From the NCBI GenBank assembly GCA_020635725.1, contig JACJZF010000001.1, positions 310,001 to 374,000 of the forward strand: a stretch of 64,000 nucleotides of DNA. The letters are read 5' to 3'. Positions 16,882 to 24,712 of this stretch are shown one piece after another. This stretch comes from Flavobacteriales bacterium. GTDB taxonomy: Bacteria > Bacteroidota > Bacteroidia > Flavobacteriales_F > PHOS-HE28. The stretch's first letter is position 1. Each line of letters begins with the position of its first letter. The notes beneath the pieces were generated by a model. It worked only from the letters and a program-made list of their open reading frames with translations, did not search any database and was not told the DNA's origin. Made by a program: the position numbers and the translations under genes.

Positions 16882-17769
16882 ATGGACCATCTAGCAGCTT
16901 GCCAAGTTTGCGCCTCCTCGGCGCTTCGACTAGTTACGCGCATCAAGGACCACAGTGTAAGTCAAGAGAGCTTCGAAATAGTTGCTTGCGCCGTATGCGG
17001 AGCGTGGTTCACCAGCCCCAGGCCCGGGCCCAATAGCATCGGCGCCTACTACCAATCAACCAAGTACATCTCACATACGAACGCTTCCACGTCGTTCGTA
17101 GACCGCATCTACCAGCTGGTCCGCAAGAGAACCCTGGCCTCCAAACATCGCATCATCACATCCTACCGCACCAATGGCCGGCTCTTGGATATTGGGTGCG
17201 GTACTGGCCAATTTGCGCTCTTCATGAAGCGCAAGGGCTATCAGGTGAGCGGAGTGGAACCCGATGCCGGTTCCCGATCACAAGCCTCCACCATCCTTGA
17301 ACACACGGTGCATGCTTCCATAGAGGTATTGCCTTCCGGTTCGAACTATGACCTGATCACCATGTGGCACGTTCTGGAACACGTGCCAGACCTGCAGCCC
17401 ACCTTCGCATCGTTGAACCATCTGCTGGCGCCAGGAGGCCATCTCTTGATAGCGATTCCTGACCGCGAGAGCTGGGATGCCAGGCACTATGGAGAAGCTT
17501 GGGCTGCTTACGATGTGCCACGACACCTCTCGCACCTACGCCGACAAGATCTCCGCCACCTATTAGACCAACACGGCTTCGAGCTTCTGCGCATCCGGCC
17601 GATGTACTTCGACGCCTATTACATCGCGCTACTCAGCGAACAATACGAAGGAAGAAACGGAGTCAGTCGGTTCCTGAGGGCTGGGCTGGTTGGGACATAC
17701 TCCAACTTGGTCTCCTGGACTTCATCAGCCCCCACGTCGAGCACGATGTACATCGCTCGGAAACGATGA
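16882..17769 (+). CDS. Class I SAM-dependent methyltransferase (zinc-ribbon N-terminus)
   Basis: A 295-aa protein with an N-terminal cysteine pair set (CQVC near residue 8 and CAVC near residue 38), probably a small zinc ribbon. A Rossmann methyltransferase domain follows: LLDIGCGTGQFALFM (motif I), VSGVEPDAG, and DLITMWHVLEHVPD with LLAPGGHLLIAIPD. The WHVLEHV motif is typical of the UbiE/Methyltransf_23-like group. The substrate is unknown. This methyltransferase after mnmG is a recurrent arrangement in Flavobacteriales. ATG 16882 is chosen because the zinc ribbon starts there; it lies 9 bp after the second parS palindrome, so ParB could affect transcription. Confidence 0.85.
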   Translation: MDHLAACQVCASSALRLVTRIKDHSVSQESFEIVACAVCGAWFTSPRPGPNSIGAYYQSTKYISHTNASTSFVDRIYQLVRKRTLASKHRIITSYRTNGRLLDIGCGTGQFALFMKRKGYQVSGVEPDAGSRSQASTILEHTVHASIEVLPSGSNYDLITMWHVLEHVPDLQPTFASLNHLLAPGGHLLIAIPDRESWDARHYGEAWAAYDVPRHLSHLRRQDLRHLLDQHGFELLRIRPMYFDAYYIALLSEQYEGRNGVSRFLRAGLVGTYSNLVSWTSSAPTSSTMYIARKR

Positions 17770-18009
17770 GCCCCGGAAAGGCGTCAGAAACTACATCTGC
17801 TGCCGTTTCGGGCCCTCGATAGTAGCTGGCCCCGTCCGGGTCATTTCAATCGTCCAGAAGACGAAAAACGGCATTATTGTATTGTGTTGATTATCAGTCA
17901 ATTACAAGATATCCGCGCATCACATTCCCTCGCAGTCCCTCTCCTAGAGGTCTAGCCCTTCCGCCTCCTGATGGGAAGCAGTAATTTCGCGGCCCGATCA
18001 ACCGATATC
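17770..18009. other. Intergenic region with AT-rich patch
   Basis: A 240-bp gap between the methyltransferase and the dehydrogenase. A roughly 45-bp AT-rich patch (about 17868-17912) contrasts with the GC-rich surroundings and may hold the promoter of the dehydrogenase gene. I found no exact TTTG/TAnnTTTG pair and no open reading frame that looks coding. Confidence 0.5.
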
Positions 18010-19572
18010 ATGAGTACGACCGTGAGCGCGCCCGCGCACAAGCTTGCCCAGGTCTTAGAGAACCTGGGTATTTCTGAAGTGAACAGCGGTGTGTCCACCG
18101 GGCAGAACTGGCTGAAAGGCTCCGGCAAGGAACTCGTGAGCCACAGCCCCGTTGATGGCGCCCGAATCGGTTCGGTCCGCTCGGCCAGCAAAGCCGAATA
18201 CGAGGAGGTACTGGAGATCGCCCGCACGGGATTCAATGAATGGCGTACCTGGCCCGCGCCGAAACGCGGCGAGGTCGTACGGCAGCTCGGCGAGGCCTTG
18301 CGCGCTCACAAGAGCGATCTGGGCAAACTCGTGAGCTATGAGATGGGCAAGAGCCTTCAGGAAGGCCTGGGAGAAGTCCAGGAGATGATCGACATCTGCG
18401 ACTTCGCCGTAGGCCTCTCCCGACAGCTTCACGGGCTAACCATGCACAGTGAGCGGCCCGAGCACCGCATGTATGAGCAATGGCACCCGTACGGCTTGGT
18501 TGGCGTGATCACCGCCTTCAACTTCCCGGTTGCCGTATGGAGCTGGAACACCGCGCTGGCATGGGTCTGCGGCGATGTGACGCTCTGGAAACCCAGTGAG
18601 AAAACGCCTTTGTGCAGCATCGCGTGCCAGCGCATCACGGCCGAGGTGTTCAAGCGCAACCACGTGCCCGAAGGGGTCAGTTGCATCATCAACGGCGAAC
18701 GGGAGATCGGGGAGTGGTTGAGTCACGATTCGCGCATCCCGCTGGTGAGCGCCACGGGCAGCACGCGCATGGGCAAGGCCGTGGGCGCCGCCGTGGGTGA
18801 GCGCCTGGGCCGCTCGTTGCTCGAGCTCGGCGGTAACAACGCCATCATCATCTCCGACAAGGCCGACCTGGACATGTCGCTGATCGGCTGCGTATTCGGC
18901 GCGGTGGGCACGGCCGGGCAGCGATGCACGAGCACGCGCCGATTGATCATCCACGACGCCGTTTACGACGCGTTCATAGAGAAACTCAAGAACGCCTATG
19001 GACAGCTGCGCATCGGCGACCCGTTGGACGAAGCCAACCATGTGGGCCCGCTCATCGATACGGCTGCCGTGGAGATGTACTCGCGCGCGCTGAACTCCGC
19101 GCAGGAGCAGGGGGGGCGCGTTCTCGTACCGGGTGGTGTGCTGTCGGGCACGGGCTATGAGAGCGGCTGCTACGTTCGTCCGGCCATTGTTGAGGCGGAG
19201 CCCGGAATGGCCATCGTGCAAGAGGAGACGTTCGCTCCTATCCTGTACCTGCTGCGCTACAACGGAAGCATCGAGGATGCCATTCGAATTCAGAATGAGG
19301 TGAAACAGGGCCTGAGCAGCGCCGTGATGACCTTGGACCTGCGCGAAGCGGAGCGCTTCCTGAGTGCCACGGGCAGCGACTGCGGCATAGCCAACGTGAA
19401 CATTGGCACCAGCGGAGCCGAGATCGGCGGCGCATTCGGTGGTGAGAAAGAGACCGGCGGCGGCCGCGAGAGCGGCAGCGACGCGTGGAAGGCCTACATG
19501 CGGCGCCAGACCAACACGATCAACTACGGTTCCAAGCTTCCCTTGGCACAGGGCATCCGGTTCGATCTGTAA
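18010..19572 (+). CDS. Aldehyde dehydrogenase, ALDH7 type (aminoadipate-semialdehyde dehydrogenase-like)
   Basis: A 520-aa NAD(P)-dependent dehydrogenase most like the ALDH7A1/antiquitin group. That group oxidises alpha-aminoadipate semialdehyde (piperideine-6-carboxylate) in lysine breakdown and also betaine aldehyde. Catalytic residues are visible: Lys194 in WKPSEKTP, Glu272 in LELGGNNA and Cys306 in GQRCTSTRRL. Group-specific segments include VITAFNFPVAVWSWN and GTSGAEIGGAFGGEKETGGGRESGSDAWK. ATG 18010 was preferred over an in-frame ATG at 17971, which gives an atypical N-terminus. A lipoprotein gene follows 41 bp later. No other lysine-catabolism gene is nearby, so the substrate is uncertain. 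Confidence 0.88.
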   Translation: MSTTVSAPAHKLAQVLENLGISEVNSGVSTGQNWLKGSGKELVSHSPVDGARIGSVRSASKAEYEEVLEIARTGFNEWRTWPAPKRGEVVRQLGEALRAHKSDLGKLVSYEMGKSLQEGLGEVQEMIDICDFAVGLSRQLHGLTMHSERPEHRMYEQWHPYGLVGVITAFNFPVAVWSWNTALAWVCGDVTLWKPSEKTPLCSIACQRITAEVFKRNHVPEGVSCIINGEREIGEWLSHDSRIPLVSATGSTRMGKAVGAAVGERLGRSLLELGGNNAIIISDKADLDMSLIGCVFGAVGTAGQRCTSTRRLIIHDAVYDAFIEKLKNAYGQLRIGDPLDEANHVGPLIDTAAVEMYSRALNSAQEQGGRVLVPGGVLSGTGYESGCYVRPAIVEAEPGMAIVQEETFAPILYLLRYNGSIEDAIRIQNEVKQGLSSAVMTLDLREAERFLSATGSDCGIANVNIGTSGAEIGGAFGGEKETGGGRESGSDAWKAYMRRQTNTINYGSKLPLAQGIRFDL

Positions 19573-19613
19573 GCCCGTCCTCGCCCGCTCCGCCCGACTA
19601 CATTCGCCGGCCT

Positions 19614-20846
19614 ATGCGCTCTCGTATCCTTGGCTGGCTGTTTCTGCCCATGCTGTTATCAGCGTGTGGAGAGCGCCCTTCGCTACACCCGGCACCGCGT
19701 GTGGGCACCTGGCTCATGCACCTTGAACTAGGAGAGGCCGAGCTGCCCTTCCAGTTCGATGTGCTCGAACGCGACAGCGGCGGTTGGCATATGCGCATTC
19801 ACAATGCGGCTGAGGAAATCGATGTGAGCGAGATTGAGTCCCGCGGGGATAGCCTGTTCGTGCGCATGCCGCTCTTCGATTCCGAATTCCAAGCCCGCTT
19901 GCTCAATGACACCATCATCGAGGGGGTCTGGTGCAATCTCCTGAAGGGTCCCGAGTACCGTATTCCCTTCAGGGCATGGCACACGGCCGCGCCGCGCTTC
20001 GATCACGAGGCACCGCGTGCGCACGTTTCCGGCTCTTGGCGCAGCGTCTTCAGCGCTGGGGCCCCTGAAGCCTACGAGGCCATCGGAATCTTCGAGCAAT
20101 TCGACGACGGCCGTGTTCATGGCACCTTCATGACCGAGACCGGCGACTACCGGTTCCTCGAGGGCGCGGTTTCCGGCGACAGCCTGATGCTATCGGCGTT
20201 CGATGGTTCGCACGCCTTCCTCTTTCATGCGCGCGTACTGGGCGATAGCATGGCCGGCCGCTTCTGGAGCGGTACGCACTGGCAAGAACCCTGGCATGCC
20301 GCGCGCGACGAGCAATACCGCCTACGCGACCCGGACTCGCTCACCACGCTACAACCGGGCACTCAAGCCATCACCTTTACGTTCCCAGACCTCGATGGCC
20401 ATCCATGGTCGAGTACCGACCCTGACCTGAAAGGGCTACCCTTGATCGTGCATGTCATGGGCAGCTGGTGCCCCAACTGCGTGGACGAGACGCGTCTGCT
20501 GAAGGAGATGCACCAGAAGTACCAGAGCCGCGGTCTGCGCATCGTGGCGATCGGCTTCGAGAAGCAGCAGGACAGCACCGCGGCCATTGCGGCGCTGCGC
20601 CGTTTCAAGGAACGGTTGGATGTCCCCTATCCGGTGTTGCTGGGCGGACCGGCGGCCAAGGAACAAGCCGCTGCGCGCCTGCCTTTCTTGAATCACCTGA
20701 TCAGCTATCCGACCTGCATCTTCATCGACCGAGCAGGCCATGTGCGACGGATCCGCACGGGATTCAACGGGCCGGGAACCGGTGAGCACTACGCCGCCTA
20801 CCGGGCCGACCTTGAATCCTTCCTGGACACCTTGGTGATGCGCTGA
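19614..20846 (+). CDS. TlpA-like thiol-disulfide oxidoreductase lipoprotein
   Basis: A 410-aa exported lipoprotein: lipobox LLSAC with the lipidated Cys near residue 18. Residues about 30-240 form a beta-rich N-terminal domain (GTWLMHLELGEAELPFQFDV) seen in other Bacteroidota TlpA-family proteins. The C-terminal thioredoxin fold begins TFTFPDLDGHPWSS and holds the redox site WCPNC, followed by VDETRLLKEMHQKY and a cis-Pro region (SYPTCIFIDR). These proteins reduce or exchange disulfides in the envelope, often for cytochrome c maturation or stress repair. ATG 19614 opens the signal peptide. It converges on the M28 peptidase gene with a 6-bp gap. Confidence 0.9.
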   Translation: MRSRILGWLFLPMLLSACGERPSLHPAPRVGTWLMHLELGEAELPFQFDVLERDSGGWHMRIHNAAEEIDVSEIESRGDSLFVRMPLFDSEFQARLLNDTIIEGVWCNLLKGPEYRIPFRAWHTAAPRFDHEAPRAHVSGSWRSVFSAGAPEAYEAIGIFEQFDDGRVHGTFMTETGDYRFLEGAVSGDSLMLSAFDGSHAFLFHARVLGDSMAGRFWSGTHWQEPWHAARDEQYRLRDPDSLTTLQPGTQAITFTFPDLDGHPWSSTDPDLKGLPLIVHVMGSWCPNCVDETRLLKEMHQKYQSRGLRIVAIGFEKQQDSTAAIAALRRFKERLDVPYPVLLGGPAAKEQAAARLPFLNHLISYPTCIFIDRAGHVRRIRTGFNGPGTGEHYAAYRADLESFLDTLVMR

Positions 20847-20852
20847 GGCGCT

Positions 20853-22358
20853 TCAGGGCTTCGCGGCATCCAAAGCCGGCCGCGTAGGGGCATTCGCCAG
20901 CTCCCAAGCCGTGTGGAACACCAGGTTCGTGCGTGCGCGCAGCAGATCGAATCGGATCTTCTCCACATCATCGCCAGGCTGGTGGTAGTCCTCGTGCACC
21001 CCGCTGAAGTAGAAAATGCTGGGAATGCCCTTGCGTGCGAAGTTGTAATGGTCGCTCCGGTAATAGAACCGGTTGGGGTCGTCCGGTGCATTGAAGGTGT
21101 AGTCGAGCTCGATACCCACATGCGCGTTGGCACGCTCGTTCGCCGCGTGCAGATCCCGGCTCAACCGGTCGCTGCCGATGATGTACACGTAAGGAGCGGC
21201 ATCGGCATGGGCGCTGTCGGTGCGGCCGATCATGTCGATGTTCAGGTTGGCGATTGTTCGCGACAGCGGGATGGCGGGGTGATCCGAATAATAGCGTGAG
21301 CCGAGCAGGCCCTTCTCCTCACCGCTCACAGGCATGATCAATACGCTGCGGCGCGGGCCATGCCCCTCCTGCTTCGCTCGCATGAAGGCCTCTGCGATCT
21401 CCAGGAGCGCCACCGTTCCCGTTCCATCATCATCGGCTCCATTGTACACCACGCCATGCTGGATGCCGATGTGGTCGTAGTGGGCCGTGAGCACCAGCAC
21501 CTCATCCTTCAGGTCTCCGCCTTCGATGTAGGCCAGGACATTCGCCGATTCCACCTGCCGCGACTTGCGATCGACAACAAGGTCCAAGTCCACGGGTATT
21601 CCTTGGGCGGCCTTCAGCCGTGCGAGTCTCTTTCGCGCCTTCGGGGAAAGCAGCGATGCGAACGCGGCCCTGCGCACGAGCAGGACCTGCGGCATCGGTT
21701 CCTTGCGACGGCTTTCCTCGTAAGCCAGGCTCAGACGGGTCTCTTCGCCATGTGCCATGCGCGCCAAGGCACCGAAATCCTCCATGAGCACCGTGATCGT
21801 TCGCGGGTGGCGCTGCCTGGCCATGTTGAGATTGTCACGGAGCAGGGTAGGGGATAGGCCGGGGCCCCATGAGTCCGCATTCAGCAACATGTCCCTTCCC
21901 TTCCAATCAAGCCCGTCGGCCTGATGAATGTCCGCCATGATCAGCTCCTTGACCTGTAGGCTCGAATCGAGCACCTCCGTGAAGTACAAGAGGTCCTGAC
22001 CAAGCTCCAATTGGCCGGCTCCGTTCCGAACGCTGATGGTGCCCCGGCCGCTTTCAATGAGATCGAATCGCTGAAAGAACCCCTCCACATCGCTCGAAGT
22101 GGTCCGACTACCCAACGAATCCGCCCCCATGTTGATGAACTGATCGCGCAGATAGTCCGCAGCTTTCCATTGCCCTGGCTTGGCGGTCTCACGACCCTCG
22201 AACGAATCGCTGGCAAGGATTTCGAGGTGCCTGCGCAGATCGGCCTCGGTGATGGTGCTCGCATACCGCAGGCGCAACGAATCGGCCTGCGCCAAACCCA
22301 GCGCGGCCTGAACCAACACACATGAAAGGAGCACCCCCCGCATCCTCCTATTTTTCAT
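20853..22358 (-). CDS. M28 family zinc peptidase (exported)
   Basis: A 501-aa exported aminopeptidase-like protein with a signal peptide (to about residue 25). Co-catalytic zinc ligands of the M28 family are visible: His in VLTAHYDHIGI, Asp in NGADDDGTGTVALLE, the catalytic Glu pair in PVSGEEKGLLGSRYY, Asp in LNIDMIGRTD, and the last His in FSGVHEDYHQPGDD. A PA-like insert of about 150 residues lies before the peptidase domain. Such enzymes cleave N-terminal residues from peptides outside the cytoplasm. The start overlaps the rpiB stop by 4 nt (ATGA), so the two are translationally coupled. Confidence 0.92.
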   Translation of the reverse strand: MKNRRMRGVLLSCVLVQAALGLAQADSLRLRYASTITEADLRRHLEILASDSFEGRETAKPGQWKAADYLRDQFINMGADSLGSRTTSSDVEGFFQRFDLIESGRGTISVRNGAGQLELGQDLLYFTEVLDSSLQVKELIMADIHQADGLDWKGRDMLLNADSWGPGLSPTLLRDNLNMARQRHPRTITVLMEDFGALARMAHGEETRLSLAYEESRRKEPMPQVLLVRRAAFASLLSPKARKRLARLKAAQGIPVDLDLVVDRKSRQVESANVLAYIEGGDLKDEVLVLTAHYDHIGIQHGVVYNGADDDGTGTVALLEIAEAFMRAKQEGHGPRRSVLIMPVSGEEKGLLGSRYYSDHPAIPLSRTIANLNIDMIGRTDSAHADAAPYVYIIGSDRLSRDLHAANERANAHVGIELDYTFNAPDDPNRFYYRSDHYNFARKGIPSIFYFSGVHEDYHQPGDDVEKIRFDLLRARTNLVFHTAWELANAPTRPALDAAKP

Positions 22359-22789
22359 GGCTCGATCTTGGAAACGCGTCGCTCATGCCTGCCTCCCTCG
22401 AATCGTGCGGCCAAGAAAGCATCCACGATGGCATCTGACTCGGCCTCGTTGATGAACCGCGCTGGCAGCGCCAGGACGTTCGCGTTGTTGTGCTCGCGGG
22501 CCAAGGCGGCCACCTCTGCGTTCCATGCCAACGCCGAGCGGATGCCTCTATGCTTGTTCGCCGTGATGTTGACGCCATTACCGCTCCCGCACACCACGAT
22601 CCCCAGGTCGGCCAGGCCGTTGGAGACCGCCTCCGCCACTCGGTGAGCGTAGTCCGGATAGTCCACCGGATCCGCGGTCGGAGTCCCCTCATCCAACACT
22701 TCGGCTCCCACCGTACGCAAATGCTGGATTAGATGCTGGCGCATGGCGTAGCCTGCATGGTCTCCGCCAACCGCGATACGCTGCTTCAT
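22355..22789 (-). CDS. rpiB: Ribose-5-phosphate isomerase B
   Basis: RpiB interconverts ribose 5-phosphate and ribulose 5-phosphate in the pentose phosphate pathway. The 144-aa protein has the LacAB_rpiB fold signatures: IAVGGDHAGYAMR with the phosphate-binding Asp-His, the catalytic cysteine in VVCGSGNGVNI, and NKHRGIRSALAWNAEVA. ATG 22787-22789 gives the family N-terminus. The stop overlaps the start of the M28 peptidase gene (ATGA), an odd functional pairing that probably reflects simple co-transcription. Confidence 0.95.
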   Translation of the reverse strand: MKQRIAVGGDHAGYAMRQHLIQHLRTVGAEVLDEGTPTADPVDYPDYAHRVAEAVSNGLADLGIVVCGSGNGVNITANKHRGIRSALAWNAEVAALAREHNNANVLALPARFINEAESDAIVDAFLAARFEGGRHERRVSKIEP

Positions 22790-23191
22790 GGCACGAAGAT
22801 ACCCGCAAGGATTTTCAACACAGCCGCAGTTGAGATCCCGTGATACCGGTTCATCTTTCCCGGTCAACTCCGGATATCAACAGCCTTCAGGCCCATCCGC
22901 GCTTTTCTTCAGATTCTATGAGCATGCGGCGCACATTCCATTCACGTTAGCTCGGCCCTTTGCCTCGCATGATGTTTCAACACAGCTGATCCTGCGTTGT
23001 TATGCACACTTGTTCATGAGCACCGCCATTCGCCAGTCAACAAAGCATTCGGACCATTCCTCGCAAGGCTCCGGTTGTTGATCCTGTGTGGACTAATTTT
23101 GATATCCCGAACAGGCAAGGCCGCAGCTCCTCATTTATCCACTGATCCCACAGCTCTAATCATCATCACTACTCTCTTATAAAAGGATTCA
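22790..23191. other. 402-bp non-coding region with DnaA-box-like sequences
   Basis: This gap between divergent rpiB and the MORN gene is AT-richer than its surroundings. It holds one exact DnaA-box match (TTATGCACA, 23000-23008), one single-mismatch box (TTATCCACT, 23135-23143) and a weaker inverted match (TGTGGACTAA, 23087-23096). An 11-bp direct repeat TTTCAACACAG occurs at 22813-22823 and 22975-22985, and TCAACA recurs at 22815, 22877, 22977 and 23037. It could be a replication-origin segment or just two promoter regions. A 97-codon open frame here has no recognisable features and is taken as non-coding. Confidence 0.5.
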
Positions 23192-24712
23192 ATGATGAGG
23201 AACGCGCTGGTCTTGGTGTTGGTGATGACCTGTGGAGGGGTCCTGGGCCAGGACACGCTCACGCGCTACTTTCACCCCAATGGACAGGTCAGCAGCGAGG
23301 GAAGGCTCGTGGACGGCAAGCCGGAAGGGTGGTGGCGCACTTATTACGACAACGGCGAGCTGCGCAGCGCTGGAAACCGCAAGGGATTCAAGCTGGACAG
23401 CCTCTGGAGCTTCTACGATGAGAACGGACGCCTGACGAGCCGGATCAATTACCGAGACGATGCCAAAGATGGCCTGGTGACGCGGTATGACACGACCGGC
23501 GCGGTGATCAGCGAAGAGGCCTATGCGAATGACCTGAAGGAAGGACTGAGCCGCTACTACCGAGCTGATGGCAGCTTGCACAAGGAGGTGCCCTTCGTAG
23601 CCGGTCGGGAGGAAGGCCTTGGACATGAGTACGGGCCCGACGGACGGATCGTGGCGCTACTCTATTACAAGGCCGGTATGCTGCGCCGGCGCGATGACAT
23701 CAACCGCGTGGACGCGATGGGGCTGCGGCAGGGGCCGTGGAAGGAGTTCCATCCGAACGGGAAGGTGAGCCTCGAAGGGAACTACGTCGATGACAAGCGG
23801 CAAGGCATCTTCAAGCAATACGATGCCCAAGGCGGCTTGAAGGAGATGGTGAAATACGATGGAGGCGTGGTGGATGAGAAGGCGCAGGAGACATTGACCG
23901 TGGAGATCAAGCGAACCTTCCATCCGAACGGGAAGGTGGCCTCGATCGGCAGCTATTCCAAGAGCGGGAAGCGCGAAGGGCTGTTCAAGGAGTTCGACAA
24001 GGAGGGAAAGGCGAGCACGGCGCGCATCTACCAAGGCGATGTGCTGCTGAGCGAAGGAGGCGTGAACGAACTAGGAGCCATGGAGGGACCCTGGGTGGAG
24101 TACTACGCCTCTGGGGAGAAACGAGCCGAAGGCCCCTACGCCGAAGGACGCAAGGAAGGCGACTGGACCTATTTCCACAAGAGCGGGAAAGTGGAGCAGA
24201 AAGGACGTTTCATGAACGGCCTGGCGCACGGGCCATGGAAGTGGTACTTCGAGAACGGCGCGCTGCACCGGGAAGAGAATTACCGCAAAGGCAAGGAGGA
24301 TGGAGCCTCTGCCGAGTACGATGAGGAAGGCCAGGTCGTGACCCAGGGCGAATACATCGATGGCCTGAAGGAAGGCGTGTGGACCTATGCGGTGGGAGAC
24401 CATCGTGAGAAAGGCGCATACAAGGGCGGGCTGAAGGATGGCACCTGGGTGCACACCTACGATACGGGTAAGCGCGCCTTCGTGGGCGACTTCATCGATG
24501 GTGAACCTGATGGCAAGCACCGCTGGTACTGGCCGAACGGCCGTTTGCGGCTGGAAGGCCGTTACAACATGGGCCTGGAGCAAGGCGATTTCACCTACTA
24601 CACAGAGGATGGGACGGTGTACATGACCATCAGGTACCGCGATGGCGCCGAGATGCGGGTGGATGGAGGGCGTATACCGCCACCCTACGGCAACGGCGCC
24701 GATCAACCATGA
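23192..24712 (+). CDS. Exported MORN-repeat protein (YwqK-like)
   Basis: A 506-aa protein with a signal peptide (about residues 1-20, ending GVLGQ). It then consists almost wholly of MORN-type repeats of about 22 residues, such as RYFHPNGQVSSEGRLVDGKPEG and WKEFHPNGKVSLEGNYVDDKRQG, around 18-20 in all. Database names such as 'toxin-antitoxin YwqK antitoxin' are applied to such proteins but are not supported by anything here. The repeats form an extended beta surface that probably binds protein or membrane. AAAAGGA (23181-23187) precedes the ATG. The stop overlaps the next gene's start (ATGA), so it is translationally coupled to a histidine kinase and may feed a signal to it. Confidence 0.88.
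   Translation: MMRNALVLVLVMTCGGVLGQDTLTRYFHPNGQVSSEGRLVDGKPEGWWRTYYDNGELRSAGNRKGFKLDSLWSFYDENGRLTSRINYRDDAKDGLVTRYDTTGAVISEEAYANDLKEGLSRYYRADGSLHKEVPFVAGREEGLGHEYGPDGRIVALLYYKAGMLRRRDDINRVDAMGLRQGPWKEFHPNGKVSLEGNYVDDKRQGIFKQYDAQGGLKEMVKYDGGVVDEKAQETLTVEIKRTFHPNGKVASIGSYSKSGKREGLFKEFDKEGKASTARIYQGDVLLSEGGVNELGAMEGPWVEYYASGEKRAEGPYAEGRKEGDWTYFHKSGKVEQKGRFMNGLAHGPWKWYFENGALHREENYRKGKEDGASAEYDEEGQVVTQGEYIDGLKEGVWTYAVGDHREKGAYKGGLKDGTWVHTYDTGKRAFVGDFIDGEPDGKHRWYWPNGRLRLEGRYNMGLEQGDFTYYTEDGTVYMTIRYRDGAEMRVDGGRIPPPYGNGADQP

Noticed and set aside
22788..23081. A 97-codon plus-strand frame in the rpiB/MORN gap
   Set aside because: It begins inside the rpiB start, has no family features and lies in a region that looks regulatory.
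23192..24712. YwqK-like MORN protein as part of a toxin-antitoxin system
   Set aside because: That name is a database habit; the protein is exported, has about 20 MORN repeats and lies with a two-component system, with no toxin gene beside it.
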